A stretch of DNA of 30,013 nt from contig JBOHBN010000170.1 of assembly GCA_050698355.1 (NCBI GenBank), positions 1-30,013 on the forward strand, in the 5' to 3' direction. Position numbers and translations under genes: made by a program. The notes under the pieces are model-generated. The model was given only the letters and a program-made list of their open reading frames with translations. It was not told where the DNA came from and made no database searches. Shown here one piece after another: positions 7,114 to 14,715 of this stretch. The DNA comes from JBOHBN01 sp050698355 (GTDB lineage: Bacteria > Actinomycetota > Actinomycetes > Streptosporangiales > WHST01). Position 1 is the first letter of the stretch, and every line of letters starts with the position of its first letter.

Positions 7114-8026
7114 GCTCGACCAACTCCGTTGCGCGGCGCGGAGCCTCGCGTCCGAGGAGCGCCATGCGGGCACGGCGTCGACGGTGCCCGCGTTCCTACT
7201 CTTCGAGCACAACGGCCCGTGGGGCGTGCAGGCGTGGCGCGATGCTCCCTTTCCCGACGGGCTCGGCCGTCGGGTGGAGTCGGCGTGCCGCCGGGCCAGG
7301 CTGCGTGGCCTGCTCGTACGGCGGCATCGGGCGCGACCGGGCCTGCCAGCGCATCCGCAGGTGACGATCGCCTGCTGTGCGGCGGACGGCGGGCAGGCGG
7401 CGTCTACCCGGCTGGAACGTGCCGAGGATGCGGAACGGTTGCCGTTGGGCGAGCTGGTGACCGAGCTGCGCGCCGGGCGTACACCCGCCGGCTGGCGGCC
7501 GGTCGGCTCGCTCTTCCTCGTCTGCACGCACGGGCGGCACGACGCGTGCTGTGCGGAGCGCGGGCGTCCGGTCGCCCGCGCGCTCGCTCGCGAGGCCCCC
7601 GAGGCGACCTGGGAGGTCTCGCACATCGGCGGGGACAGGTTCGCGGCGAACGTCGTCGTCCTGCCGACCGGCCTCTACTACGGGCGCGTCCCACCGGGCC
7701 GGGCGCGCGAACTGGTCGCCGCGCACGAGGACAACCGGCTGGTGCCGGACCTGCTGCGCGGACGCACCTCATACAGCTTTCCGGTGCAGGCGGCGGAGAT
7801 CGCGCTGCGCCAGCGACTCGGCGTCGACGCCCTCGACGACGCGACACTGCTGTCCGCGCACAGCAACGGCTCCCGCACGGCGACGACGTGGCGCGCGGCG
7901 GGCGCCACGCACCAGCTGGTCGTCGAGGTCTCCGACCGCGTGCCCCAGCGCCGGCTCACGTGCCGCGCGGCTCAGGCGTCGGCGCCGCCCGCGTACCACT
8001 GCACGGGCCCGACGCCGGCTGACTGA
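7097..8026 (+). CDS. Sucrase/ferredoxin-like thioredoxin-fold [2Fe-2S] protein
   Basis: This belongs to the Suc_Fer-like family (related to yeast Apd1), a thioredoxin-like ferredoxin. The 309 residues include C143-THGRHDAC-C152, a C-x8-C spacing like that of the Apd1 cluster ligands. HIGGDRFAANVVVLP follows, with His176 as a probable ligand. As I recall, Apd1 uses H-x3-H; here the second position is Asp180. The reading frame is open further upstream, but TTG 7097, 10 nt after GAGGGG (7081-7086), is the best start and gives a 17-nt overlap with the oxygenase. Co-transcription suggests an electron-transfer role for the neighbouring oxygenase; that link is inferred. Confidence 0.87.
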   Translation: MPDEAELDQLRCAARSLASEERHAGTASTVPAFLLFEHNGPWGVQAWRDAPFPDGLGRRVESACRRARLRGLLVRRHRARPGLPAHPQVTIACCAADGGQAASTRLERAEDAERLPLGELVTELRAGRTPAGWRPVGSLFLVCTHGRHDACCAERGRPVARALAREAPEATWEVSHIGGDRFAANVVVLPTGLYYGRVPPGRARELVAAHEDNRLVPDLLRGRTSYSFPVQAAEIALRQRLGVDALDDATLLSAHSNGSRTATTWRAAGATHQLVVEVSDRVPQRRLTCRAAQASAPPAYHCTGPTPAD

Positions 8027-8034
8027 CAACGTAC

Positions 8035-8088
8035 GGTGATCATGAAGGCTTGTCCGTGCTCTAGCACGGAACATCCTTTATGATCACC
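8035..8088. terminator. Bidirectional hairpin between convergent genes (TGATCATGAA family, copy 1)
   Basis: Outer arms at 8035-8048 (GGTGATCATGAAGG) and 8075-8088 pair with one mismatch. An inner perfect stem TCCGTGC/GCACGGA (8053-8059/8064-8070) has a TCTA loop. It spans the end of the exporter gene and lies just after the Fe-S protein stop. There is no U-run. A related element lies at 14964-15013. Confidence 0.75.
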
Positions 8089-9520
8089 TGGACGCGGGGT
8101 CGCGGCGCCGCGGGATCAACGGCACGAGGACCATCGCCGCCGCCGTGATGACGGCGGCCAGCTGGAACGCGGCCGCGTAGCCGTCCGCCGGGCGTAGGCC
8201 GGGCTGGCCCGCCGCGGTCGCCAGCACGGTGAGCCCGATCGCGCCGCCGATAGTGCGGGAGGTGTTGACGATGCCCGCCACGGCACCGGAGTCGGAGGCT
8301 GCTGCACCGGCTGTCGACGCCTCCACCAGCGTCGGCATCAGGAATCCGAAGCCAAGTGCCATCGTCAGGCCGGGCCCGAGTATGGAGCCGACGAAGGTGC
8401 CGTCCGCGTTCAGCACGGCGCTCTGCCAGGCGAAGCCGCCCGCAGCCAACAGGCCGCCGAACGCCATCACAAGTCGTGCGTCCACGCGGGCCATGAGCGA
8501 TGGCGCGAGCTTGGAACCGACGATAATGCCGGCCGTGTGCGGGAGGAAGGAGAGGCCGGTCTCGACGGCGCTGAAGTGCAGCACGTTCTGCATGTACAGC
8601 GAGAGGAAGTACCACATCGCGAAGCCGCCCGCGGTGCTGACCAACGTCGCCAGGTTGCCGACCGCGACGCTGCGCAGCCGGAACAGCTGCAAGGAGACCA
8701 GCGGCTCGACCGCACGAGCCTGCACCGCGACGAACGCTGCGAGGGCGAGGAGCCCGATCGCAAGCGGTACGAGCGAGCCGGCCGCGGTCCAGCCGAGCCC
8801 CTGCGTACGGCTGATGCCGAAGTCCAATGCCGCCACCCCACCGGTCACGAGCACGACACCCGGCAGGTCGAGTCGGCGATGACGCGTGGCGTCGCGGTCG
8901 TCGCGCAGCCACCGGGCGGCGATGACTGTCACCACCAGGCCGACCGGCACGTTGACCAGCAACACCCAGCGCCAGTCGAGGTAGTCGGTGAGCAATCCGC
9001 CGACGAGCCCGCCGGCGGCTCCGCCCGCGGTGCCCACGGCAGTCCATGTCGCGACAGCCTTCGTACGCAGCGGGCCGGGCGGGAAGGTGCTGGTGAGCAG
9101 CGACAGCGTCACGGGGGCGAGTACGGCCGCGCCGACGCCCTGCACCGCGCGGGCGGCGATGAGCATTCCAGGCGTCTGCGCGAGCCCGCCGGCAAGGCTG
9201 GCTGCCGCGAAGATTCCGAGCCCGGCGAGGAAGACGCGCTTGCGGCCGAGAAGGTCGCCGGCCCGCCCGCCGAGCAACAGGAAGCCGGCGAACGTCAGCG
9301 AGTACGCGTTGACCACCCACTGCAGTCCGGCCGCGTCGAGCCCGAGCCCGGCGCGGACACTGGGCAGTGCAACGTTGACGACGGAGATGTCGAGGACGAC
9401 GAGGAACTGCCCGATGCTCGCGGCGAGTATCACCGCCCACGCAGGTGGTGCGCTCCGCAGGCCCTTGGGTGGTGCGGGTTCGGGGGCACGGGAATCGGTG
9501 GCAGAAGCGGTCGTCGTCAT
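8084..9520 (-). CDS. MFS drug/metabolite exporter, DHA2 (EmrB/QacA) family
   Basis: This is a proton-driven exporter with about 14 transmembrane segments over 478 residues. Family landmarks are the TM1 stretch FLVVLDISVVNVALPSV, the loop motif GGRAGDLLGRKRVF after TM2, and the motif-C-like GVGAAVLAPVTLSLL. ATG 9520 is favoured because AAGG (9533-9530) lies 9 nt upstream; the ATG at 9529 abuts that site. The stop falls inside the shared hairpin at 8035-8088. It converges on the peptide-oxygenase operon, so it is not co-transcribed, but it could export a product of it. Substrate unknown. Confidence 0.93.
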   Translation of the reverse strand: MTTTASATDSRAPEPAPPKGLRSAPPAWAVILAASIGQFLVVLDISVVNVALPSVRAGLGLDAAGLQWVVNAYSLTFAGFLLLGGRAGDLLGRKRVFLAGLGIFAAASLAGGLAQTPGMLIAARAVQGVGAAVLAPVTLSLLTSTFPPGPLRTKAVATWTAVGTAGGAAGGLVGGLLTDYLDWRWVLLVNVPVGLVVTVIAARWLRDDRDATRHRRLDLPGVVLVTGGVAALDFGISRTQGLGWTAAGSLVPLAIGLLALAAFVAVQARAVEPLVSLQLFRLRSVAVGNLATLVSTAGGFAMWYFLSLYMQNVLHFSAVETGLSFLPHTAGIIVGSKLAPSLMARVDARLVMAFGGLLAAGGFAWQSAVLNADGTFVGSILGPGLTMALGFGFLMPTLVEASTAGAAASDSGAVAGIVNTSRTIGGAIGLTVLATAAGQPGLRPADGYAAAFQLAAVITAAAMVLVPLIPRRRDPASR

Positions 9521-9647
9521 GACAGTCATCCTTGCGGCGGGAAGTGACAGTCCGGCTCGGCCGCCCGGACGGACACGCCTCGGTCCATCGACCTAGGCCT
9601 CCCGCGTACGCGTCGTCACTGCCCGCCGCGGATTAACGTCGCGCCGC

Positions 9648-10151
9648 TCAAGGGCCGCGAACCGCGAGGGCGGCGACGGCATTTGCGGTTCGTGGGCCCG
9701 CGTACGCGAGCAGCCTTCTCTTCGTGCGCAGCGCGGCCATGCGGCAGTTGCCCTTGGGGCGTATCCAGAGCTCTACTTCGAAGGGGAGCCGGCTGACGGA
9801 GACGCTGAACTCTCCGGCATTCCAGCAGGCAAGTTGCTTGCCTACGGCCGCGTGCCGGTCCGAGGCGATGATGCGGACGTCCTGGCAGGTGACGACGACG
9901 AGGACGTACCGGGGCAACCGCATGTACAGGTCCTCAGAGGACTTCTCGGAGCGTTCGGCCTGATCCATGAGCTTTGCCGCGACCGCCGCACCACCACCGA
10001 ACCCACCGAAGGCGGCAGCGACGCCTACCCCGACACCAACGAAGCCGGTCAGCGACACCGAGTCGAACCGGTCGAACAGACCGACGGCGACGATGGCGCG
10101 TGAGACGGTCCGCGAGAGCTGCTCGCGCGCATGTCGAAGGTCGCGCCGCAC
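9648..10151 (-). CDS. Hypothetical protein, Gly-rich hydrophobic segment plus PH-like domain
   Basis: Function unknown. The 167-residue protein has a Gly/Ala-rich hydrophobic stretch (about residues 33-60). A C-terminal half follows whose pattern (RYVLVVVTCQDVRIIASD, then a W-NAGEFSVSVSR-like strand and basic RTKRRLL) resembles small actinobacterial PH-like 'bacterial membrane-flanked' domains. Codon use is GC3-rich as in neighbouring genes, supporting a real gene. The GTG start has GGGAG only 1 nt upstream, so the true start may differ. It lies downstream of uppS on the same strand (55 bp), possibly as an accessory insertion. Confidence 0.65.
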   Translation of the reverse strand: MRRDLRHAREQLSRTVSRAIVAVGLFDRFDSVSLTGFVGVGVGVAAAFGGFGGGAAVAAKLMDQAERSEKSSEDLYMRLPRYVLVVVTCQDVRIIASDRHAAVGKQLACWNAGEFSVSVSRLPFEVELWIRPKGNCRMAALRTKRRLLAYAGPRTANAVAALAVRGP

Positions 10152-10206
10152 ACTCCCAGGCTAGGCAGCCCACTCTCGCCGGGCGGGTTTCGGCGTACCG
10201 GCGGTC

Positions 10207-10977
10207 TCAGCTGTTGGGCAGCGCGCCGCCGTACCTGCGGTCGCGCCTCGCGTAGATTTCGCATGCACGCCACAGGTCGCGGCGGTCGAAGTCGGGCCAG
10301 AGCGTGTCGAGGAAGACCAGCTCGGCGTACGCGGACTGCCAGAGCAGGAAGTTCGACGTGCGCTGCTCACCGGACGAGCGGAGGAACAGGTCGACATCGG
10401 GCATCGACGGCTCGTCGAGGTAGCGTGCCAGGACCCGCTCGTCGACACGGTCGGGCTTGACCTTGCCGGCGGCGACGTCTTTGGCCAGCGCCTGCGCGGC
10501 GTCGGCGATCTCCATCCGGCCGCCGTAGTTGACGCACATGGTCAGCGTCAGCACGTCGTTGTGCTTGGTCATCTCCTCGGCGACCTGGAGCTCCTTGATG
10601 ACGCTGCGCCACAGCCGGCGCGGGCGGCCGGCCCAACGCACCCGGACGCCCAGCTCGTGCATGTAATCGCGGCGACGACGGATGACGTCGCGGTTGAAGC
10701 CCATCAGGAAGCGCACCTCGTCCGGTGAGCGCTTCCAGTTCTCGGTGGAGAAGGCATACGCCGACACCCACCGCACGCCGAGCTCGATCGCGCCCTCGAC
10801 CACGTCGAGCAGCGACGCCTCTCCCCTGCTGTGTCCCTCCGTACGCGGCAGCCCGCGTGCCTTGGCCCACCGCCCGTTGCCGTCCATCACGATCGCGACG
10901 TGCTTGGGGATCAGCTCCGGCGGCAGCGCCGGCGGCCGCGCGCCGGACGGGTGCGGGCGCGGTGCTCCGGGCGTCAC
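10207..10977 (-). CDS. uppS: Isoprenyl (polyprenyl) diphosphate synthase, cis-prenyltransferase
   Basis: This synthesises the long-chain cis-polyprenyl diphosphate carrier needed for cell-wall precursor export, by adding isopentenyl diphosphate units. The 256 residues show every family block: HVAIVMDGNGRWAKARG (catalytic Asp in MDGN), EGHSRGEASL, YAFSTENWKRS, NYGGRMEIADA and the C-terminal LRSSGEQRTSNFLLWQSAYAEL. The open frame extends far upstream through recO, but GTG 10977 overlapping the recO TGA (GTGA) is the natural start. Product chain length (C50 or C55) cannot be read from the sequence. Confidence 0.96.
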   Translation of the reverse strand: MTPGAPRPHPSGARPPALPPELIPKHVAIVMDGNGRWAKARGLPRTEGHSRGEASLLDVVEGAIELGVRWVSAYAFSTENWKRSPDEVRFLMGFNRDVIRRRRDYMHELGVRVRWAGRPRRLWRSVIKELQVAEEMTKHNDVLTLTMCVNYGGRMEIADAAQALAKDVAAGKVKPDRVDERVLARYLDEPSMPDVDLFLRSSGEQRTSNFLLWQSAYAELVFLDTLWPDFDRRDLWRACEIYARRDRRYGGALPNS

Positions 10978-11705
10978 GGCTTGCTCACCATCCGCATCGA
11001 CCGCAGGCCGTACTCCAGGTGCCACTGCAGGTACGCCGCGACGAGCCCGGTCGCCTCCCGCCTGTGCCGCTGGTCGCTGGCGTCGGCGACCTCCCAGTCG
11101 CCGGACAACAGCGCACCGAGGTGCCGCTGCGCCTCCGCCGACACCGTGGCCGAGCCGGCGGGACGGCACTCGGTGCACACCACGCCGCCGGCCTGGACGG
11201 AGAACCAGCGATGCTCGCCGTCCTCGCCGCACTTGGCGCACCGGCCGAGAGCCGGCGCCCACCCGGCGACCGCGAGCGCGCGCAGCAGGAACGCGTCGAG
11301 CACCAGGCTGGGCATGTGCTCGCCCTCGGCGAGGCTGCGCAGTCCGCCGACGAGCAGCAGGAACAGCTGCACCGACGGTTCCCGCTCCTCCGGCGTCAGA
11401 CGCTCGGCCGTCTCCAGCATCGCCGTCCCCGCCGTGTAGCGCTCGTAGTCGACCGCGATCCACTGCCCGTACGGGCGCATGCCCTCGGCCTGCGTCACGA
11501 TGTCGAGCGAGCGCCCCTCGTACAGCTGTAGGTCGACGAGGCTGAACGGTTCCAGCCGGGCGCCGAACTTCGACGTCGTGCGGCGCACGCCCTTCGCGAC
11601 CGCGCGCACCCGGCCACACCGCCGCGTCAGCAACGTGACGATCCGGTCGGCCTCGCCGAGCTTCTGGGTGCGCAGCACGACGGCCTCGTCGCGGTACAGG
11701 CTCAC
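10974..11705 (-). CDS. recO: DNA repair protein RecO
   Basis: This recombination mediator anneals single strands and helps load RecA in the RecFOR pathway. The protein starts with an OB-fold (SLYRDEAVVLRTQKLGEADRIVTLLT), continues with a helical domain, and has a C4 zinc finger (CAKCGE then CTEC). GTG 11705 gives the family's usual MSLYRDE N-terminus (243 residues). A TTG at 11729 would add eight residues with no better ribosome-binding site. It overlaps uppS by 4 nt, and a strong hairpin separates it from leuA. Confidence 0.95.
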   Translation of the reverse strand: MSLYRDEAVVLRTQKLGEADRIVTLLTRRCGRVRAVAKGVRRTTSKFGARLEPFSLVDLQLYEGRSLDIVTQAEGMRPYGQWIAVDYERYTAGTAMLETAERLTPEEREPSVQLFLLLVGGLRSLAEGEHMPSLVLDAFLLRALAVAGWAPALGRCAKCGEDGEHRWFSVQAGGVVCTECRPAGSATVSAEAQRHLGALLSGDWEVADASDQRHRREATGLVAAYLQWHLEYGLRSMRMVSKP

Positions 11706-11733
11706 CCGCTGATCGTCCCACGCGGACAAGCCA

Positions 11734-11783
11734 CGACGGGGGACCCCCGGCCGGGCTACGACCCGTCAGGGGTTCCCCCGTCG
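11734..11783 (-). terminator. GC-rich hairpin between leuA and recO
   Basis: CGACGGGGGA (11734-11743) pairs perfectly with TCCCCCGTCG (11774-11783), and inner C/G runs extend the stem. It lies just past the leuA stop on the minus strand and has no clear U-run. It probably ends or attenuates leuA transcription before recO. Confidence 0.65.
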
Positions 11784-11788
11784 ACGCG

Positions 11789-13507
11789 CTATGCGCGCGC
11801 GGAGCGGTTGACCGCCGAGACCACGGCACGCAGCGACGCGGTGACGATGTTCTCGTCGACGCCGACGCCCCACAGCACCTGGTCGCCGACAGCACACTCG
11901 AGGTACGCCGCCGCGCTGGCGTCGCCACCGGACGACATGGCGTGCTCGCTGTAGTCGAGAACGCGCACGTCGAAGCCCACGGTGCCGAGGGCGTCGACGA
12001 ACGCTGCGACCGGGCCGTTGCCGCGTCCCTGCAGCCGCTCGTCCATGCCGCGTACGCGCGCGTCCACGGTCAGCCGGTCCTGGCCGTCACCCGCGTTCTC
12101 GGTGTGGTGGCTGTCGAGCCGCACCGGGCCGGCCACCGAGAGGTACTCCGCGTCGAAGATCTCCCACAGCACGTCCGGCTCGACCTCGCCGCCCTCTGAG
12201 TCGGTGCGGGCCTGCACGATGTGGCTGAACTCGATCTGCAGCCGCCGCGGCAGCTCGAGGTGGTGCTCGGCCTTCATCAGGTACGCCACGCCGCCCTTGC
12301 CGGACTGGCTGTTCACCCGGATCACGGCCTCGTACGTGCGCCCGACGTCCTTGGGATCGACCGGCAGGTACGGCACCTCCCAGGTGCACTCCCCCACCGG
12401 CACACCCGCCGCCTTGGCGTCGCGCTCGAGCGCCGCGAAACCCTTGTTGATCGCGTCCTGGTGCGAGCCGGAAAAGGCCGTGTAGACCAGGTCACCCACG
12501 TACGGGTGGCGCGGGTGCACCGGCAGCTGGTTGCAGTACTCCACCACGCGACGGATGTCGTCGATGTCGGAGAAGTCGATCTGCGGGTCGAGCCCCTGGC
12601 TGAACAGGTTCATGCCGAGCGTGACCAGGTCGACGTTGCCCGTACGCTCGCCGTTGCCGAGCAGGCAGCCCTCGATGCGGTCCGCGCCCGCCAGGACGGC
12701 CAGCTCCGCGTCCGCGATCGCCGTGCCGCGGTCGTTGTGCGTGTGCACGGACAGGGCAACGTGCTCGCGGCGGCTGAGCGACCGGCTCATCCACTCGATC
12801 TGGTCGGCGTACACGTTCGGGGTGGTGCGCTCGACCGTGCACGGGAAGTTCAGCACGATCTCCCGGCCGGGACCCGGCTCCCAGACGTCCATCACGGCCT
12901 CGCTGACCTCGAGCGCGAAGTCCAGCTCGGTGTCCATGAAGATCTCCGGGCTGTACTCGTAGCCGAAGTCGCAGTCGGGCAGGTAGTTGGCGGCGTGCTT
13001 CACCACCGACCGGGTGCCCTCGACCGCGACGGCCTTGCACTCCGCGCGGCCGTCGCCGGGGAAGCCGAACACGACCCGGCGGAATACCGGAGCAGCCGCG
13101 TTGTACATGTGCACGGTCGCGCGGCGGGCACCGACCAGGCTCTGGACCGTACGCTCGATGAGGTCGTCGCGCGCCTGGGTGAGTACGGAGATCTGCACGT
13201 CCGCGGGGATCTGGTCCTGCTCGATCAGCTCCCGGACGAAGTCGAAGTCGACCTGGCTGGCGGACGGGAAGCCGACCTCGATCTCCTTGTAGCCGAGACG
13301 GACGAGCAGCTCGAACATCGTCCGCTTGCGTGCCGGCGTCATCGGGTCGATCAGCGCCTGGTTGCCGTCGCGGAGATCGGTGGAGAGCCAGCGCGGCGCG
13401 TGCGTGATCGCCTTCGTCGGCCAGACGCGGTCGGGAATGTCTACGGAGGGGAACCTGCGGTACCGGTCGATCGGCATGCCGCTGGGTTGCTGGTGAATGT
13501 GCGTCAT
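11789..13507 (-). CDS. leuA: 2-isopropylmalate synthase
   Basis: First committed enzyme of leucine synthesis: it condenses acetyl-CoA with 2-ketoisovalerate. The 572 residues have the catalytic TIM barrel with STDLRDGNQALIDPM near the N-terminus and the metal-binding HTHNDRGT and LLGNGERTGNVDL motifs. A C-terminal LeuA regulatory domain (the last 120 or so residues) binds leucine for feedback inhibition. ATG 13507 with GAGG about 8 nt upstream is chosen over an in-frame start at 13552. The long N-terminal extension before the barrel is typical of the actinobacterial subtype. A leucine-rich leader peptide and hairpin precede it. Confidence 0.97.
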   Translation of the reverse strand: MTHIHQQPSGMPIDRYRRFPSVDIPDRVWPTKAITHAPRWLSTDLRDGNQALIDPMTPARKRTMFELLVRLGYKEIEVGFPSASQVDFDFVRELIEQDQIPADVQISVLTQARDDLIERTVQSLVGARRATVHMYNAAAPVFRRVVFGFPGDGRAECKAVAVEGTRSVVKHAANYLPDCDFGYEYSPEIFMDTELDFALEVSEAVMDVWEPGPGREIVLNFPCTVERTTPNVYADQIEWMSRSLSRREHVALSVHTHNDRGTAIADAELAVLAGADRIEGCLLGNGERTGNVDLVTLGMNLFSQGLDPQIDFSDIDDIRRVVEYCNQLPVHPRHPYVGDLVYTAFSGSHQDAINKGFAALERDAKAAGVPVGECTWEVPYLPVDPKDVGRTYEAVIRVNSQSGKGGVAYLMKAEHHLELPRRLQIEFSHIVQARTDSEGGEVEPDVLWEIFDAEYLSVAGPVRLDSHHTENAGDGQDRLTVDARVRGMDERLQGRGNGPVAAFVDALGTVGFDVRVLDYSEHAMSSGGDASAAAYLECAVGDQVLWGVGVDENIVTASLRAVVSAVNRSARA

Positions 13508-13561
13508 CGGTCGTCCTCGCCTCGCTTGCGGATCCGGGCACCGGCCGGGCACAAGCGCACT

Positions 13562-13599
13562 CCGCGACGGGGACCGGCCTGGGCTAAGCCCCGTCGCGG
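13562..13599 (-). promoter_or_regulatory. leuA leader hairpin
   Basis: Perfect 11-bp arms CCGCGACGGGG (13562-13572) and CCCCGTCGCGG (13589-13599) enclose a 16-nt loop. The upstream arm overlaps the last codons of the leader peptide, so ribosome position on the Leu codons could open or close it. No U-run follows, so either transcriptional attenuation or control of leuA translation is possible. Confidence 0.7.
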
Positions 13600-13628
13600 C
13601 AGCGAAGCAGGAGGAATGCGTGCCGCAT
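13584..13628 (-). CDS. leuA leader peptide with three consecutive Leu codons
   Basis: This 14-residue ORF (MRHAFLLLRCRDGA) lies 76 nt before leuA and has consecutive CTC-CTG-CTT leucine codons. Its stop lies in the loop of the 13562-13599 hairpin. This is the classical arrangement for leucine-dependent attenuation; comparable leuA leader peptides have been proposed in Streptomyces and related genera. The start lies only about 10 nt past the predicted -10 element, so it may be translated from a nearly leaderless end. Confidence 0.72.
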   Translation of the reverse strand: MRHAFLLLRCRDGA

Positions 13629-13638
13629 ATCGCGACCC

Positions 13639-13667
13639 ACTCTACACGGCGGGTAGCCTCACGTCAC
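13639..13667 (-). promoter_or_regulatory. Predicted leuA promoter
   Basis: On the minus strand, -35 GTGACG (13667-13662), a 17-bp spacer and -10 TAGAGT (13644-13639) place the start of transcription just before the leader peptide ATG at 13628. This is prediction from motif and spacing only. Confidence 0.5.
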
Positions 13668-13689
13668 AGCGCGTGCCATGGTGGGTCAC

Positions 13690-14715
13690 ATGACCTACTG
13701 CGCGATCGTCCCGCCGTACCTGCTCCAGACCCTGCAGCAGTACGAGGATGCCGACCTCGCCGACTGCGCCACGCGCGCGCTCGAGCTCGACGCCCAGCAC
13801 CGCGCCCACCGCAGCACGTCCCCGCTACAGGCCGAGTCGGCGGCGACCAGCCCCCATCGGTCGATCTACGACGCCGGGCACGCCGAGACGCTGCCCGGCT
13901 CGCTCGTACGCGAAGAGGGCGCGGCCGCGACCGACGACGGCGCGGTGAACCACGCGTACGACCATCTCGGGGCGGCGTGGAAGTTCTACTACGAGGTGTA
14001 TGAGCGCGACTCCCTCAATGGTCACGGCCTGCCGCTGGTGGCGACCGTGCACTACGGCCAGCGGTACGACAACGCCTTCTGGAACGGCGAGCAGATGGTG
14101 TTCGGTGACGGTGACGGCACCGTGTTCACGTCGTTCACCGGGCCTGTCGACATCACCGCGCACGAACTCACCCACGGCGTGACGCAGTACACGGCGAAGC
14201 TGGCGGCAAAGGATCAGGCCGGTGCATTGAACGAGTCGATCTCCGACGTGTTCGGCGTTCTCACCAAGCAGCACGCCCTCGGTCAGACCGCCGACGAGGC
14301 CGACTGGATCGTCGGCGAGGGCTTGTTCGCGCCGGGGATCAACGGCAAGGGGCTGCGGTCGCTCGCCGCACCGGGCACCGCGTACGACGATCCCAAGATC
14401 GGCAAGGACCCGCAGCCGGCGACGATGGACGACTACGTCGAGACCAGCGAGGACAACGGCGGGGTGCACACCAACTCCGGCATCCCCAACCACGCCTTCT
14501 ACCTGGCGGCCACCGAGCTCGGCGGCCACGCCTGGGAACGCGCGGGGCTCGCGTGGTATCAGGTGCTCACCGCGGGGGCTATACCGCACGACTCGGACTT
14601 CGCCACGTTCGCCCAGGCGACCATCGACCGGGCGCACCAGCTCGGCGGCAACGTCGGCAACGCCGTACGCAGCGCCTGGGAGCAGGTCAAGGTGCTCCCG
14701 GGGAGGGCTTCGTAG
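13690..14715 (+). CDS. Protealysin-like M4 metalloprotease
   Basis: A thermolysin-family zinc endopeptidase of 341 residues without a signal peptide. It begins with the short protealysin-type propeptide marker PPYLL (8-12) rather than the long FTP/PepSY propeptide of secreted thermolysins. The zinc site is HELTH (158-162) with GALNESISD supplying the third ligand (Glu182). The later GGVHTNSGIPNHAFY holds the catalytic His region. ATG 13690 is favoured over 13678 because homologues begin M-x-C-IVPPYLL and GGTGGG precedes it. The inhibitor gene starts at the very next base. The start lies about 20 bp from the divergent leuA -35, so its promoter must overlap that of leuA. Confidence 0.93.
   Translation: MTYCAIVPPYLLQTLQQYEDADLADCATRALELDAQHRAHRSTSPLQAESAATSPHRSIYDAGHAETLPGSLVREEGAAATDDGAVNHAYDHLGAAWKFYYEVYERDSLNGHGLPLVATVHYGQRYDNAFWNGEQMVFGDGDGTVFTSFTGPVDITAHELTHGVTQYTAKLAAKDQAGALNESISDVFGVLTKQHALGQTADEADWIVGEGLFAPGINGKGLRSLAAPGTAYDDPKIGKDPQPATMDDYVETSEDNGGVHTNSGIPNHAFYLAATELGGHAWERAGLAWYQVLTAGAIPHDSDFATFAQATIDRAHQLGGNVGNAVRSAWEQVKVLPGRAS

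Noticed and set aside
8061..9440. A 459-codon frame overlapping the exporter on the same strand
   Set aside because: It has no membrane segments or motifs, and the other frame encodes a complete DHA2 exporter.
10207..11928. A 573-codon open frame running through uppS and recO
   Set aside because: Only the uppS part has family motifs; the rest is a shadow of recO. The uppS GTG at 10977 overlaps the recO stop in the normal way.
12221..13693. A 490-codon open frame antisense to leuA
   Set aside because: It is the mirror of a well-supported leuA, with low-complexity Arg/Val/Asp composition and no motifs. Long antisense frames are expected at this GC content.
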